From Afipia sp. P52-10 (lineage in GTDB: Bacteria > Pseudomonadota > Alphaproteobacteria > Rhizobiales > Xanthobacteraceae): a DNA stretch of 64,000 bases. A model generated the notes under the pieces. It saw only the letters and a program-made list of their open reading frames with translations, had not been told where the DNA came from and did not search any database. This document shows, piece after piece, positions 17,912 through 26,988 of the stretch (position 1 is the first letter of the stretch; each line of letters begins with the position of its first letter). The stretch spans positions 316,537 to 380,536 of the forward strand of contig NZ_AZSJ01000004.1 of the NCBI RefSeq assembly GCF_000516555.1, written 5' to 3'. A program made the position numbers and the translations under genes.

Positions 17912-18855
17912 AGCCCGGCATGCAGGACGCTTGCCACGATCAGGACGCGCAGCGCGCGATGGATGTCCTTTGGATCGGCATCCTTCCGGCCATCCCTGTT
18001 GAGAAACGGATCGTCGACCATTTTCTCCGCATATCGTCGCGGACCTGCCAAAGCGAGACCTAGCGCACCCGCCATCGCTGCCTCGGGCCAGCCGGCATTC
18101 GGCGAGCGATGCAGCCGGGCGTCCCGCACCATCAGTTGCAGGGCTGCAATGAAGCGCCCGCCTACAGCGGGAGCCGCAACCGCAATCAGCAACCCCGAAA
18201 GCCTTGCCGGAACGAGATTCAGGCCGTCATCAAGACGTGCAGCAGCCCATCCGAAGGCCTCATGCCGCTCCGTGCGATGGCCGACCATGGAGTCGGCGGT
18301 GTTGACCACCTTGTAGATCAGAAGCCCAGGCAAGCCGAACAACGCAAACCAGAACGCAGGCGCGACGACGCCGTCGGAGAAATTCTCAGCGCACGATTCA
18401 ACGGCCGCGCGGCAAACGCCCGTTTCATCGAGCGAGGCAGGATCGCGGCCGACGATCATCGCCACCGCCCGCCGGGCCTGAGCAAGACCGCCGCTCTCGA
18501 ACGCATCCCCAACGGCAGCCACATGCTCATACAAGCTCCGCTGCGCGAGAAAGGTCGCAGCGATCAACGCGATCAGGATTTCGCCGCCGCCGATCGCCTG
18601 CAGCGCGCGTTCCATGAGGACCCCGATCGCTCCTGCCCCCAACACGAGAGCTATCGTGCAAGCAAGACCGCAACCGCGACGCCAAGCGTCCGCCCCCGAT
18701 GGCGAATTGAACGCGCGATCGAACCAGCCGATCACAGCCCCGATCACCGTCACCGGATGCGGCAACCGTCGCCACAACCAATTGGGATCACCGACGACGG
18801 CATCGATCGCCAGCGCACCCAACAACACCAGCAGCGTATCCGGCCAGATCAGCAC
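17884..18855 (-). CDS. cobD: Adenosylcobinamide-phosphate synthase (CobD/CbiB)
   Basis: Integral membrane enzyme that attaches aminopropanol (phosphate) to adenosylcobyric acid. 323 residues from a GTG at 18855, one base after the btuF stop (TGA T GTG), so the two are probably coupled. Motifs include [20 protein letters not shown] at the N-terminus and [17 protein letters not shown] followed by [14 protein letters not shown], with four to five hydrophobic segments. This is CbiB, not the Salmonella CobD decarboxylase, whose equivalent here is cobC. The 3' end overlaps cobQ on the other strand by 28 bases. Confidence 0.96.
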   Translation of the reverse strand: MLIWPDTLLVLLGALAIDAVVGDPNWLWRRLPHPVTVIGAVIGWFDRAFNSPSGADAWRRGCGLACTIALVLGAGAIGVLMERALQAIGGGEILIALIAATFLAQRSLYEHVAAVGDAFESGGLAQARRAVAMIVGRDPASLDETGVCRAAVESCAENFSDGVVAPAFWFALFGLPGLLIYKVVNTADSMVGHRTERHEAFGWAAARLDDGLNLVPARLSGLLIAVAAPAVGGRFIAALQLMVRDARLHRSPNAGWPEAAMAGALGLALAGPRRYAEKMVDDPFLNRDGRKDADPKDIHRALRVLIVASVLHAGLYALLVVAF

Positions 18856-18856
18856 A

Positions 18857-19690
18857 TCATTGCCCGATGTGGGTCAATTCCGCCGTCAAGCGGTCCAGCG
18901 CATCCGCCAGCATCGGCCCGCCGCATACGGTCAGTCGCTCGGGAAGAACGATCCGCTTTGCCGGCGGGTACAACCGCTCGAGCGCAGGGTGCAGCAGGAA
19001 CGCCCGCCCCTGGTCTTCGGCGAAACTGCCAGTGTCGGACAGCAGGATCAGATCGGGCTTCAAACTGACAATACTTTCAAGCGATGCAAAGCCGCCCAAA
19101 CGAAGCCCTAACGCGCTTGCCTTGTTCGACAGGCCGACCGCCGTCAGCAGTGAGCTGATCACGCTGTCCCCGCCCGAAACCCAGCCGCGGCGCGAGACCG
19201 CCAACACACTGTAGGGGTGCTGCCCCGCCATGGCTCGGGCGCGTGCGAGGGACGCATCCAGCCTCGCGATCTCGGCCCGCGCACGCTCCGCATGCCCAAC
19301 GATATCTCCCATCCGACTGATCTGGGCCCGCACGTCGTCGATCGTTCGCGCAGCATCGAACTCGACCACGCGCAGCCCCTTCTCCTTCAGCAACTCCCTG
19401 GTTGCCCGCTTGGTGAAGCGGCCAGCGACGACCACATCGGGCTTCAGCACCAACACATCCTCGGCCTCACCCGAAAGTTTCGGGAACTTGCCCGCATCCG
19501 CGGCAGCCCACGACCGCGCGGCGTCGCGGGAGTAAGGACTAAGACCGACGATCTGCTCTGGATCGGCCAACGCTAAAAGAAGCTGATCGGTACAAACGTT
19601 GATCGAGGCAATTCGTGGCCCGGCCCACGCGGACTGCGTAGCCATCGCTGCGCAAAACACCAGCAAGGCTCGCAAACTCCGCTCGCGCAT
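18857..19690 (-). CDS. btuF: Periplasmic substrate-binding protein of a cobalamin (BtuF-like) ABC importer
   Basis: 277 residues from the ATG at 19690, with a classical signal peptide (MRERSLRALLVF... ending AWA) and a mature part beginning GPRIASINVCTDQLLLALAD, typical of class III vitamin B12/siderophore binding proteins. LKPDVVVAGRF and LKPDLILLSDTGSF are the paired lobe motifs. Likely delivers cobalamin or cobinamide to the permease encoded at 21502-22524. A longer start at 19726 is possible, but it would overlap the divergent cobC start, and neither has a strong ribosome-binding site. It precedes cobD in a two-gene unit. It could bind another corrinoid or a siderophore; the context argues for a corrinoid. 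Confidence 0.85.
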   Translation of the reverse strand: MRERSLRALLVFCAAMATQSAWAGPRIASINVCTDQLLLALADPEQIVGLSPYSRDAARSWAAADAGKFPKLSGEAEDVLVLKPDVVVAGRFTKRATRELLKEKGLRVVEFDAARTIDDVRAQISRMGDIVGHAERARAEIARLDASLARARAMAGQHPYSVLAVSRRGWVSGGDSVISSLLTAVGLSNKASALGLRLGGFASLESIVSLKPDLILLSDTGSFAEDQGRAFLLHPALERLYPPAKRIVLPERLTVCGGPMLADALDRLTAELTHIGQ

Positions 19691-19717
19691 CGCCGAAAAC
19701 AATGTCAAAACGCCAGC

Positions 19718-20701
19718 ATGAAACATGGCGGCGACCTGACGGATGCGATAGCGCAATATGGCGGGGCGCCGCACGCATGGATAGATTTGTCCACCGGCAT
19801 CAACCCCACGGCCTGGCCCGTTCCTGACGCGCCGCTGCTGTCGTCCCTGCATCGCCTTCCATCACTCAGTGACGAGATCGTATGTCTCGACGCCGCGCGC
19901 ATGCGGTATCGTATCCCGTCCGGCGCCGAAGCCGTAGCCGCTCCCGGAACGCAAGCGCTGATCCAGTGGCTTCCGCGCCTTGCACCCGCCGGCGCAGTTG
20001 CGATCGCAACGACCACCTACAGCGAACATGCCCAGGCATGGGCCGACGGCGGACATCAGGTCCTGACCTGCGACACGCTTGATGGCCTGCCAGATTCCGC
20101 AAAGCATGCCGTCATCGTCAATCCCAACAATCCCGACGGACATATAACACCGTTCCAGGTCATCGAATACGCCGCCATCGCATTGCAGGAGCGCGGCGGC
20201 TGGCTCGTCGTCGACGAGGCGTTCATGGATACCGAACCGGACAAAACCGCGGCAAGCCTTTGTTCTGGACTGCCCATCGTCGTGCTGCGTTCGTTCGGTA
20301 AATTCTACGGACTGGCAGGGATTCGGCTGGGAGTTGCAATCGCACCTTCCGAAATCGCCGGCCGTATTCGCCGCGCGCTCGGTCCCTGGGCTGTATCGAC
20401 CCCGGCTCTTACCATCGGCGCGGCGGCCTTGCGCGACGATGATTGGACCGAGACGACGCGCCGACGGCTCGCATCCGACGCCACACGCCTGGATGCGCTG
20501 CTGCATACGGCGGGTTGTACCGTCGTCGGCGGAACGCCGTTGTTTCGCCTGGTCCGTCACCAAGACGCGCTCGCGCTGCACGATCGCTTGGCAAGACGCC
20601 ACATCTGGTGTCGCCGTTTCGACCATGCGAAGAACCTTCTTCGCTTCGGCCTGCCTGGAAACGAACGGGACTTCGCGCGCCTCGCCGACGCGTTGGGCTG
20701 A
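19718..20701 (+). CDS. cobC: L-threonine-O-3-phosphate decarboxylase
   Basis: PLP-dependent aminotransferase-fold enzyme producing (R)-1-amino-2-propanol phosphate, the nucleotide-loop linker used by CobD. 327 residues. Motifs are KHGGDLTDAIAQYGGAPHAW at the start, GINPTAWP, VNPNNPDG, VVDEAFMD and the PLP lysine in LRSFGKFYGLAGIRLG. It is divergent from btuF with only 27 bases between the chosen start codons, so its promoter must lie within or beside the btuF 5' end. It converges on btuD with 24 bases between the stops. Confidence 0.95.
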   Translation: MKHGGDLTDAIAQYGGAPHAWIDLSTGINPTAWPVPDAPLLSSLHRLPSLSDEIVCLDAARMRYRIPSGAEAVAAPGTQALIQWLPRLAPAGAVAIATTTYSEHAQAWADGGHQVLTCDTLDGLPDSAKHAVIVNPNNPDGHITPFQVIEYAAIALQERGGWLVVDEAFMDTEPDKTAASLCSGLPIVVLRSFGKFYGLAGIRLGVAIAPSEIAGRIRRALGPWAVSTPALTIGAAALRDDDWTETTRRRLASDATRLDALLHTAGCTVVGGTPLFRLVRHQDALALHDRLARRHIWCRRFDHAKNLLRFGLPGNERDFARLADALG

Positions 20702-20725
20702 CGTCATCGCACTGGATCCGCCCGC

Positions 20726-21505
20726 TCATGCTTCGGACCAGGGCACGATGATCTCTGCCTCGCCGACACGCGCGCGATACGCACCGATCTTGAACACCTC
20801 TGCGAGAACCAGATCAGTCAACGCTTCTTGTGGCGTTCCATGGGCTGCGAGCCTTCCTCCGGACAACACCAACACGCGATCCGCAAAACGCGCGGTCAGC
20901 CCGAGATCGTGGGTTACGACCACGACGAGCGTCCCGGCATCGGCCACGCGACGCAGCAGCCGCATCACGTCGAGTTGGTGGCGAGGATCGAGCGACGCGA
21001 TCGGCTCGTCCGCAAGGACAATCGGAGCTTCGACTGCAAGCGCCCGCGCAAGCGCCACACGGCTGCGTTCACCGCCTGAAAGATCGGTCACGCGCCGGTC
21101 GGCAAATGCCGTGACATCGGCGTCGGCCATGGCCCGAATCACCGCGCTTGCATCCCTCTCTCCCAGCCGTGCCGGATCGGTCGCACCGTGCGGGTAGCGG
21201 CCCAGGGCAACCACATCCCGCACCGGAAGCGGCCAATATACGACATGCCCTTGCGGCAGATACGACAGGCGCGTCGCCCGTTCGCGGATCGGCATCTCCG
21301 ACACCGAGCGGCCATCGACGCGAACCGAACCCTCGAAGGGCAGTAGCCCAGCGATCGCCTTCAACAAGGTCGTCTTGCCCGCGCCATTGGGCCCCACCAG
21401 AGCGGCGAGGCAACCGCGCGGCAAGGACACCGAGAGATCCTGCACGATCGCGCGTCCCGACAGCCGCACACTGACCGTTTCCAGCGCGAGGAAGTCTGCG
21501 GTCAC
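20726..21505 (-). CDS. btuD: ABC transporter ATP-binding protein, cobalamin/iron-chelate type
   Basis: 259 residues with all ABC ATPase motifs: Walker A GPNGAGKTTLLK, Q-loop YLPQG, signature LSGGERSRVALARAL, Walker B IVLADEPIASLD and the switch His in VTHDLG. I chose the GTG at 21505 because GGAGG lies six bases upstream and the GTGA overlap couples it to btuC; an upstream TTG at 21511 is less likely. It powers the BtuC-type permease encoded just upstream in the same transcript. Last gene of the receptor-permease-ATPase operon led by the second cobalamin riboswitch. Confidence 0.92.
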   Translation of the reverse strand: MTADFLALETVSVRLSGRAIVQDLSVSLPRGCLAALVGPNGAGKTTLLKAIAGLLPFEGSVRVDGRSVSEMPIRERATRLSYLPQGHVVYWPLPVRDVVALGRYPHGATDPARLGERDASAVIRAMADADVTAFADRRVTDLSGGERSRVALARALAVEAPIVLADEPIASLDPRHQLDVMRLLRRVADAGTLVVVVTHDLGLTARFADRVLVLSGGRLAAHGTPQEALTDLVLAEVFKIGAYRARVGEAEIIVPWSEA

Positions 21506-22524
21506 GACCAACCTCCTCCCAGTGAACGCCGCTCCCTCACGATCAGGTAGAGGAAGAACGGCACGCCGATGATCGACGTCAGCACACCCACCTTGATGTC
21601 CGTCGTCGACGGAATGACACGCACAGCGATATCGGCGGCCAGAAGCAACGCGGCGCCAGCGAGCGCACTCGGCACCAACAACCGCGCCGGATCATGCCCG
21701 ATCAGCGGGCGGATCAGATGTGGCGCGACAAGTCCGATAAAGCTGATGCTTCCTGCAACGGACACGGCTCCCCCGACGCCAAGAGCAACACCGGCCACCA
21801 CAGCAAGACGAAGCCGCCTGACATCGACGCCGAGGCTTTGCGCAGTCTCCTCGCCGAGACTCAGCGCGCGCAGAGCATGCCGCAGACTGAGCAACACGAC
21901 GGTGCCGGCAATGATGAACGGCAGAGCGAGGATTACATGGCGGAAGCTCCGATCCTCCAATGAGCCGAGCAGCCAAAACGCAATCTCCAGCGCGGCGAAC
22001 GGATTCGGCGACAGGTTCATCGCCAGCGCGGTCAATGCTCCAGCCAAACTCGAGATCGCAAGCCCGGCAAGGATCAACAGCAGCAGGCTGGCATTGCGCC
22101 CCGCCACGACCAGCAGGGCAAAGACCGACAGAAAGGCGAACACCACGCCGGTCATCGGCAGCACGAAGGAGCGCACGTCGGCAAGTCCCATCGCGATGAC
22201 GAGCACAGCGCCGAACGCGGCCGACTGGGGCGCACCGAACAGCGACGGCGAAGCCAGCGGATTCCGCAACAACCCTTGCAACGCCGCACCGGATAGACCC
22301 AGGATGCCGCCAATCGCCACCGCCAGGATCGCGCGCGGCAGCCGGATCTCCTGCACAATGATACGCTGCTCCTCCATCCCACCGCCAAACAGGGCCTGGA
22401 TCACCGTCAACGGCGACAGCCTCACCGGACCGACGGCAAGCGAGACGACGGCGAGCACGGCCACGACCAGGCCGAGCTCGATCACCGTCTCCACCACCTG
22501 TCGACGCACCGGCGCCGTCACCAT
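21502..22524 (-). CDS. btuC: ABC transporter permease, FecCD/BtuC family
   Basis: 340-residue inner-membrane permease with about nine to ten hydrophobic helices. Family signatures are GPVRLSPLTVIQAL, the RLPRAILAVAIGGILGLSGA segment, QGLLRNPLASPSLFG and FIGLVAPHLIRPLIGHDPAR, the region contacting the ATPase. In an operon with BtuB-type receptors and behind a cobalamin riboswitch, the most likely cargo is cobalamin or a precursor. The 5' end overlaps the preceding receptor gene by seven bases and the 3' end overlaps btuD by four. Confidence 0.93.
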   Translation of the reverse strand: MVTAPVRRQVVETVIELGLVVAVLAVVSLAVGPVRLSPLTVIQALFGGGMEEQRIIVQEIRLPRAILAVAIGGILGLSGAALQGLLRNPLASPSLFGAPQSAAFGAVLVIAMGLADVRSFVLPMTGVVFAFLSVFALLVVAGRNASLLLLILAGLAISSLAGALTALAMNLSPNPFAALEIAFWLLGSLEDRSFRHVILALPFIIAGTVVLLSLRHALRALSLGEETAQSLGVDVRRLRLAVVAGVALGVGGAVSVAGSISFIGLVAPHLIRPLIGHDPARLLVPSALAGAALLLAADIAVRVIPSTTDIKVGVLTSIIGVPFFLYLIVRERRSLGGGWS

Positions 22525-24461
22525 GAACCGCTCACTCCTGCATAAACCGCTGGTCCGGTTGTTCCATAGTTCAAAACTTCCTGATAGCGCTTATTCAGGA
22601 TGTTCTCGCCACGCGCGAAGACTTTCCAACCGGATTCCAAACGATAATCCACATAGAGATCGACGCGGGCATAGGCGGCGAGCAGGCCCGCCTCGTTGGC
22701 GTTGCTGAAGCGATCCGACACGACGACGACACGGGGTTCGATCAGCCAGTTCGGCGTTGGCGTAAAGCTCACGGCAAAGCGTGCCGTGTGCTCCGGCCGG
22801 CGCGCCAACGTTCGGTTTGTGCGCAAGTCCTTGGCCCTGAGGTTCGTATACGCCGCTTTGAAGTGGACATAGGCTGGAATGATCTCCACATCGGCCGCCA
22901 CTTCCAAGCCTGACGTTTCCGCGCGTGCGACGTTGAAATAACGCGAGGTTGCAGTGTCGAATTCGATCAGATCCCGGAAGCTGTTCGCAAACCCGGTGAG
23001 CGAAACATTGAGCCGGCCGCCGAACAGGCTCTGGTCAATGCCGGCATCGTAACCGAAGCTCTCCTCCGGATTGAGGTTGGGGTTGCCATAGATTGGAGCG
23101 TAGAGTTGGAACAGTGTCGGCGCCTTCGCACCTGTTCCCGCGCTGGCGCGCAGCTTGGTCCCGGTTTCATGAATCGCGTAAGCGGCCGTTGTGCGCCAGG
23201 TCGCGAAACGAGCCACATTCGCGACGTCATCGACACGTCCGCCAGCGGTGACGTTCAGCCGCTCGCCGATCGGCACCTGCCAAAGCGCAAACAGCGAACG
23301 GGTATCCTGCTTTGCATCGAGTGTGGCATTTCGCGGTCCGGGCACCGGCGACCGATTGGTCGCAAATGTCGCCGCTGTTTCATGTTCGGCTTTCGCGCCG
23401 TAGACCAGCGAGCCGAACTGATCCATCCGCAACGTCGCCTGATATTCGGCGCCCACACGATCGCCGGTGAAATCGGAGATGATGCGCGTCGTGTTTGCGG
23501 GCAGCATGTTGATGCGATACGTCGTTTCGTCAAAACTGCGCTCGTTACGATTGGCAAACACATTCAAGCTGTGGGTCCAGCGCCCGTCGAACGTGTCGAA
23601 CGCAGTGCGGGCGTTCGCCTGGCTGAACCAGCGCGTCGACACCGACGGCGTATCGGGAAAGGCGCCAGTCGCCGCGTCGTAGTCGGACTTCAGGTAGGAT
23701 GACAGGATACCGGCATCGAAACGAACGCCCTCACCCGCATCGTATCCTACCCGCGCCGAGCCTGCGATCCTGCCATATCCATCGCGCTCGAGATTTGGGA
23801 AGCGCGCCTCGATCGACGGAATGCGGTAGCCATAGCGCGAGAATCCATCGCTCCGCTGCAACGCGCCGTTCACCGCATACGACCACGGCCCTTGCGATCC
23901 GGATATGGCGCCCATGCCGGACGCCGTGCCGTAGCTGCCGCCTTCGATCGTCGCGCTGGCCCGTGCAGGGCCGCTTCCCTTGCGCGTAATGATATTGACC
24001 ACACCGCCGATCGCATCGGAGCCGTAAAGCGCACTCTGCGGGCCGCGCAGCACCTCGATTCGTTCGATCGAGCCAGGCGCAAACATCGAGAAATCGAAAT
24101 CGCCACTCGCATTGGACGGATCGTTGGCGCGCACGCCATCAATCAGCACCAATGTCTGCCCGGTGTTCGCTCCACGCAGGCGAACGCTCGTCGTTCCCCC
24201 CGGCCCTCCCGTCTCGCTCACATCGATACCGGGCACACTGCGAAGTGCGTCGACCAGCGAAGCGGAGTTCGTGGTCGCAAGCGTAGCACCGTCCACCACA
24301 CTGATAGCACTGCCGGTTCGTTCCAGCGGGCTGGGTGTCCGGTCCGCAGTCACCACGACCTCGGACAGGGTCTGCGTCGATTGCGCGGATGCTCTTTCAT
24401 TTGCGACCGCCAGCGGAATACAGCATAGCGCCGCAGCCAGAAGAGATTTTCTATGTTTCAT
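22518..24461 (-). CDS. TonB-dependent outer-membrane receptor, BtuB-like (proximal to btuC)
   Basis: 647 residues: signal peptide of about 27 residues ending ASAQ, TonB-box-like LSEVVVTADRTP, a plug domain with LVDALRSVPGIDV, VRLRGANTGQTLVLIDGVRAND and IERIEVLRGPQSALYGSDAIGGVVNI, then a 22-strand barrel ending in Trp. The plug matches BtuB-type vitamin B12 receptors. It is the second of two tandem BtuB-like receptors on one transcript; the two differ widely, so they are not a recent duplication and may take different corrinoids. Overlaps btuC by seven bases. Confidence 0.88.
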   Translation of the reverse strand: MKHRKSLLAAALCCIPLAVANERASAQSTQTLSEVVVTADRTPSPLERTGSAISVVDGATLATTNSASLVDALRSVPGIDVSETGGPGGTTSVRLRGANTGQTLVLIDGVRANDPSNASGDFDFSMFAPGSIERIEVLRGPQSALYGSDAIGGVVNIITRKGSGPARASATIEGGSYGTASGMGAISGSQGPWSYAVNGALQRSDGFSRYGYRIPSIEARFPNLERDGYGRIAGSARVGYDAGEGVRFDAGILSSYLKSDYDAATGAFPDTPSVSTRWFSQANARTAFDTFDGRWTHSLNVFANRNERSFDETTYRINMLPANTTRIISDFTGDRVGAEYQATLRMDQFGSLVYGAKAEHETAATFATNRSPVPGPRNATLDAKQDTRSLFALWQVPIGERLNVTAGGRVDDVANVARFATWRTTAAYAIHETGTKLRASAGTGAKAPTLFQLYAPIYGNPNLNPEESFGYDAGIDQSLFGGRLNVSLTGFANSFRDLIEFDTATSRYFNVARAETSGLEVAADVEIIPAYVHFKAAYTNLRAKDLRTNRTLARRPEHTARFAVSFTPTPNWLIEPRVVVVSDRFSNANEAGLLAAYARVDLYVDYRLESGWKVFARGENILNKRYQEVLNYGTTGPAVYAGVSGSW

Positions 24462-24573
24462 TGACGTCCATCAGAAGGCGAATGATCGGCGGCATCCGGC
24501 ACCGATCGAAGCTTGAAAACTCCTGTCGCCCGGTGCATCGATGGCGCCAAGAAATTGCATGCGTGTCACGGGC

Positions 24574-26526
24574 TCAATTCGTCAAGCGAACGCCGCCATA
24601 GACTGCAAAGCCGGGCCGTAGGAATCCGGTCGGATCTTCGTAGCGTTCGTCAAACAGGTTGTCGATGCGGGCGAAGACTTTCGCATATTCGTTGAGTCGA
24701 TAATCCCCCGCCAGGTTGACGATCGTGAAGCCCGGCGCGGTGAGCCGCGGAATCGAGAAGTCGCGATTGCCGTCGATCCACGAACCGACATGCAACACCG
24801 TCGCCGAGACGGTCAGCGGATCGATCGGATTCCACGACGCGGTAACGCTCGCCTTGTGACGCGGCCGCCGCAGCAGTTCGAGATCGGTCATCGCGTCGAT
24901 GGCCTTCGTATAGGTGTAATCGGCTCGGAGCCACAGCCGGTCGGCCGGTCTGATCGTGACGAACGCCTCGACACCCGACGTCTCCGCCTTGCCGACGTTG
25001 ACGTTGGTACGCACCACATAGGGCACCGTGGTCACGATCCCCGTGCCGGAAATCAGATCCGTGATGTCGTTGTGAAAATAGGTCGCGCCCAAGCGCAGAC
25101 GATTGTTGAACACCGGCTGCTCGAATCCGACGTCATAACCCAGACTCTTCTCCGGCCGGAGGTTCGGGTTCGCCACGAAGGTCGGGAGAAAATCGACAAA
25201 GAGCTGATTGAGGGTCGGCGCCTTGAAGCCCGAACCGTAACTCGCTTTCAGCTTGGTTTCCGTCACCGGCAGGATCACCGCCGGCGCAACACGAAATGTG
25301 GTCGCATCTCCGAAACGTTCGTTGATATCGTGCCGCACATTGCTGACCACGAAGAAGCGCTCGGAAAATTGCGATTGCAACTGGGCATAAACGCCGGTGT
25401 TCGAATTGTCGGCCTTCACCGCCGACGCATGCATCGTTTCAATCTCATGCTCGGCACCCGTGACCAGCGTCTGCCCCGGCATCAGCAGGGCGACACCGCG
25501 CCAATCGACTTTCGTGCGCGTGCCGGTGTCGACCGTCGGAATGGATGTCGGAGTGAGCTTGTTCTCGTTCCAGTGGTCGGTGTAGTTCACGCCGAAGTAG
25601 TTCGTGAACCGCCCGTCGAATCCCGTCCACACAGCCTCGCCACGGGTAAAGAACTGTTTGACGTGACGGCTGCTCTGCACTCCGCTCGGAACGCCCGCAT
25701 ATGTCGGCGGCAGGAACTCGTCGCCTGTGTATCTCAGCTCGCCTTCGGTGTAACGGCCGACATAGTTGAGGCGGAAGCTGTCGCTGATGTCGAGACCGAG
25801 CTTCGTCGATGCGGTCACGTTGTCATAGGCGTCGCCGATCGCGCGCCGCCCCGGCGGTAGCAGGTTCGGCGGCGTCACCGGTATATTGGTCGACCGAAAA
25901 TGCGAAACATTGAAGGCATAGTCAAAGTTTGATTGTGAACCGCTGAGGCCCGCCGCCTGGTTGAACGTGCCGAACGAGCCTCCTTCCAGCAGTCCGGTCA
26001 CCTTCGCCGGACCTTTGCCGCGCTTGGTGGTGATCGAGATCACCCCGCCGATCGCATCCGCACCATAGAGGCCGCTCTGAGGTCCGCGCAGAACCTCGAT
26101 GCGCTCAATGTCGGTGGTCAGCAGCTGGCCGAGGTCGAACGAGCGATTGGGATTGCTCGGATCACTGACGTCGATGCCATCGATCAGCACCTTGGTATGA
26201 TTGGAGTTGGTGCCGCGCATGAAAATTGAGGTCTGACTGCCAGCGCCACCGGCCTGCACGATGTTGAGTCCCGGCACCGTGGCGAGCACATCCGGCACGG
26301 TCCTGCGCTGATCACGCTCGATCTCCTCGGCGGTGATAACGGTGACGGAGCTTGCCACCTGGTCTTGCGGCGTCGGCAAGCCGGTCGGGCTGACGACGAT
26401 CGTCGGCAGCACGTTTGATGGCTCGGGTTGTTGTGCAAACACCGGCGAAACGCCGGCGGTCAAAAGCGCAAAGCATGACGCCGACAACAGAAGTCGTCGC
26501 GCCTTCGGCAGATGATGAAAAGACAT
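24574..26526 (-). CDS. btuB: TonB-dependent vitamin B12 receptor BtuB-like (riboswitch-proximal)
   Basis: 650 residues from the ATG at 26526, which gives a good signal peptide (MSFHHLPKARRLLLSASCFA... ending VFAQ). The frame is open another 28 codons upstream, but those are leader sequence. Plug motifs are LPTIVVSPTGLPTPQDQ, VLATVPGLNIVQAGG, IFMRGTNSNHTKVLIDGIDV and IERIEVLRGPQSGLYGADAIGGVISI; the barrel follows. Together with the cobalamin riboswitch and sigma70 promoter directly upstream, this is the first gene of a btuB-btuB-btuC-btuD uptake operon. The 112 bases before the second receptor gene contain no obvious terminator. Confidence 0.92.
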   Translation of the reverse strand: MSFHHLPKARRLLLSASCFALLTAGVSPVFAQQPEPSNVLPTIVVSPTGLPTPQDQVASSVTVITAEEIERDQRRTVPDVLATVPGLNIVQAGGAGSQTSIFMRGTNSNHTKVLIDGIDVSDPSNPNRSFDLGQLLTTDIERIEVLRGPQSGLYGADAIGGVISITTKRGKGPAKVTGLLEGGSFGTFNQAAGLSGSQSNFDYAFNVSHFRSTNIPVTPPNLLPPGRRAIGDAYDNVTASTKLGLDISDSFRLNYVGRYTEGELRYTGDEFLPPTYAGVPSGVQSSRHVKQFFTRGEAVWTGFDGRFTNYFGVNYTDHWNENKLTPTSIPTVDTGTRTKVDWRGVALLMPGQTLVTGAEHEIETMHASAVKADNSNTGVYAQLQSQFSERFFVVSNVRHDINERFGDATTFRVAPAVILPVTETKLKASYGSGFKAPTLNQLFVDFLPTFVANPNLRPEKSLGYDVGFEQPVFNNRLRLGATYFHNDITDLISGTGIVTTVPYVVRTNVNVGKAETSGVEAFVTIRPADRLWLRADYTYTKAIDAMTDLELLRRPRHKASVTASWNPIDPLTVSATVLHVGSWIDGNRDFSIPRLTAPGFTIVNLAGDYRLNEYAKVFARIDNLFDERYEDPTGFLRPGFAVYGGVRLTN

Positions 26527-26654
26527 AACAATAAGGACCTCAGCGGCAGCGTGTGGCACGTCACCGCGAACGAAGTCCTTCACCACTGTGACAGACAGCG
26601 GATTCGGCACCTACCGACGCACCCCGATCGATATGCTCGCGTGTGACCACGTCC

Positions 26655-26839
26655 GACGGCAGGTCTCCTGGCTCACGGATCAGTATCCACCGCCGCCTTC
26701 CCGGAAAGGTCCTTTCCAGTGGCCTTTTGGCGATAGATTCACCGCTCACAGTTGCGGGGGCAGCCGCAGCATCGCCGTGTGCTCAGTGTCGGAGCGTTCG
26801 GCTTCTGCGTTCCCGTTTAATCCCCAAGGGGAACCGTCG
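26655..26839 (-). ncRNA. Cobalamin riboswitch controlling the receptor-btuCD operon
   Basis: Read on the minus strand, the conserved blocks are GGGAACGCAGAAGCC, GCTGCCCCCGCAACTGTGAG, GGCCACTGG, CCGGGAAGGCGG and the B12 box GAGCCAGGAGACCTGCC (B12-box core at 26658-26672). It starts just downstream of a strong promoter and ends about 130 bases before the btuB start. No terminator-like T-run is seen in the leader, so control may act on translation. Confidence 0.96.
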
Positions 26840-26845
26840 CGACGG

Positions 26846-26874
26846 ACTATAGGTAATCGACTTTAACCTGTCAA
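26846..26874 (-). promoter_or_regulatory. Near-consensus sigma70 promoter of the cobalamin uptake operon
   Basis: On the minus strand TTGACA (26869-26874), a 17-base spacer, then TATAGT (26846-26851). Transcription would begin near 26839, exactly at the 5' edge of the riboswitch. Strong intrinsic promoter with riboswitch control downstream is the expected design. Confidence 0.85.
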
Positions 26875-26935
26875 ACGCCCGCGGAGACAGTGCGAGCGCA
26901 GCGCGGCGGTGTGTGATAATTTAGAGACATCGCAA

Positions 26936-26973
26936 ATGGCCCACGCTGAGATCCGCCGGATCGCATGGGCCAT
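26936..26973 (-). terminator. Candidate terminator hairpin after the COG0523 GTPase gene
   Basis: ATGGCCCA at 26936-26943 pairs with TGGGCCAT at 26966-26973, with an inner GATCC/GGATC pairing. It lies 16 bases after the stop of the leftward GTPase gene and upstream of the btu promoter. On the minus strand only two T residues follow, so Rho-independent action is uncertain. Confidence 0.45.
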
Positions 26974-26988
26974 CGCAACGTTCGTCGA

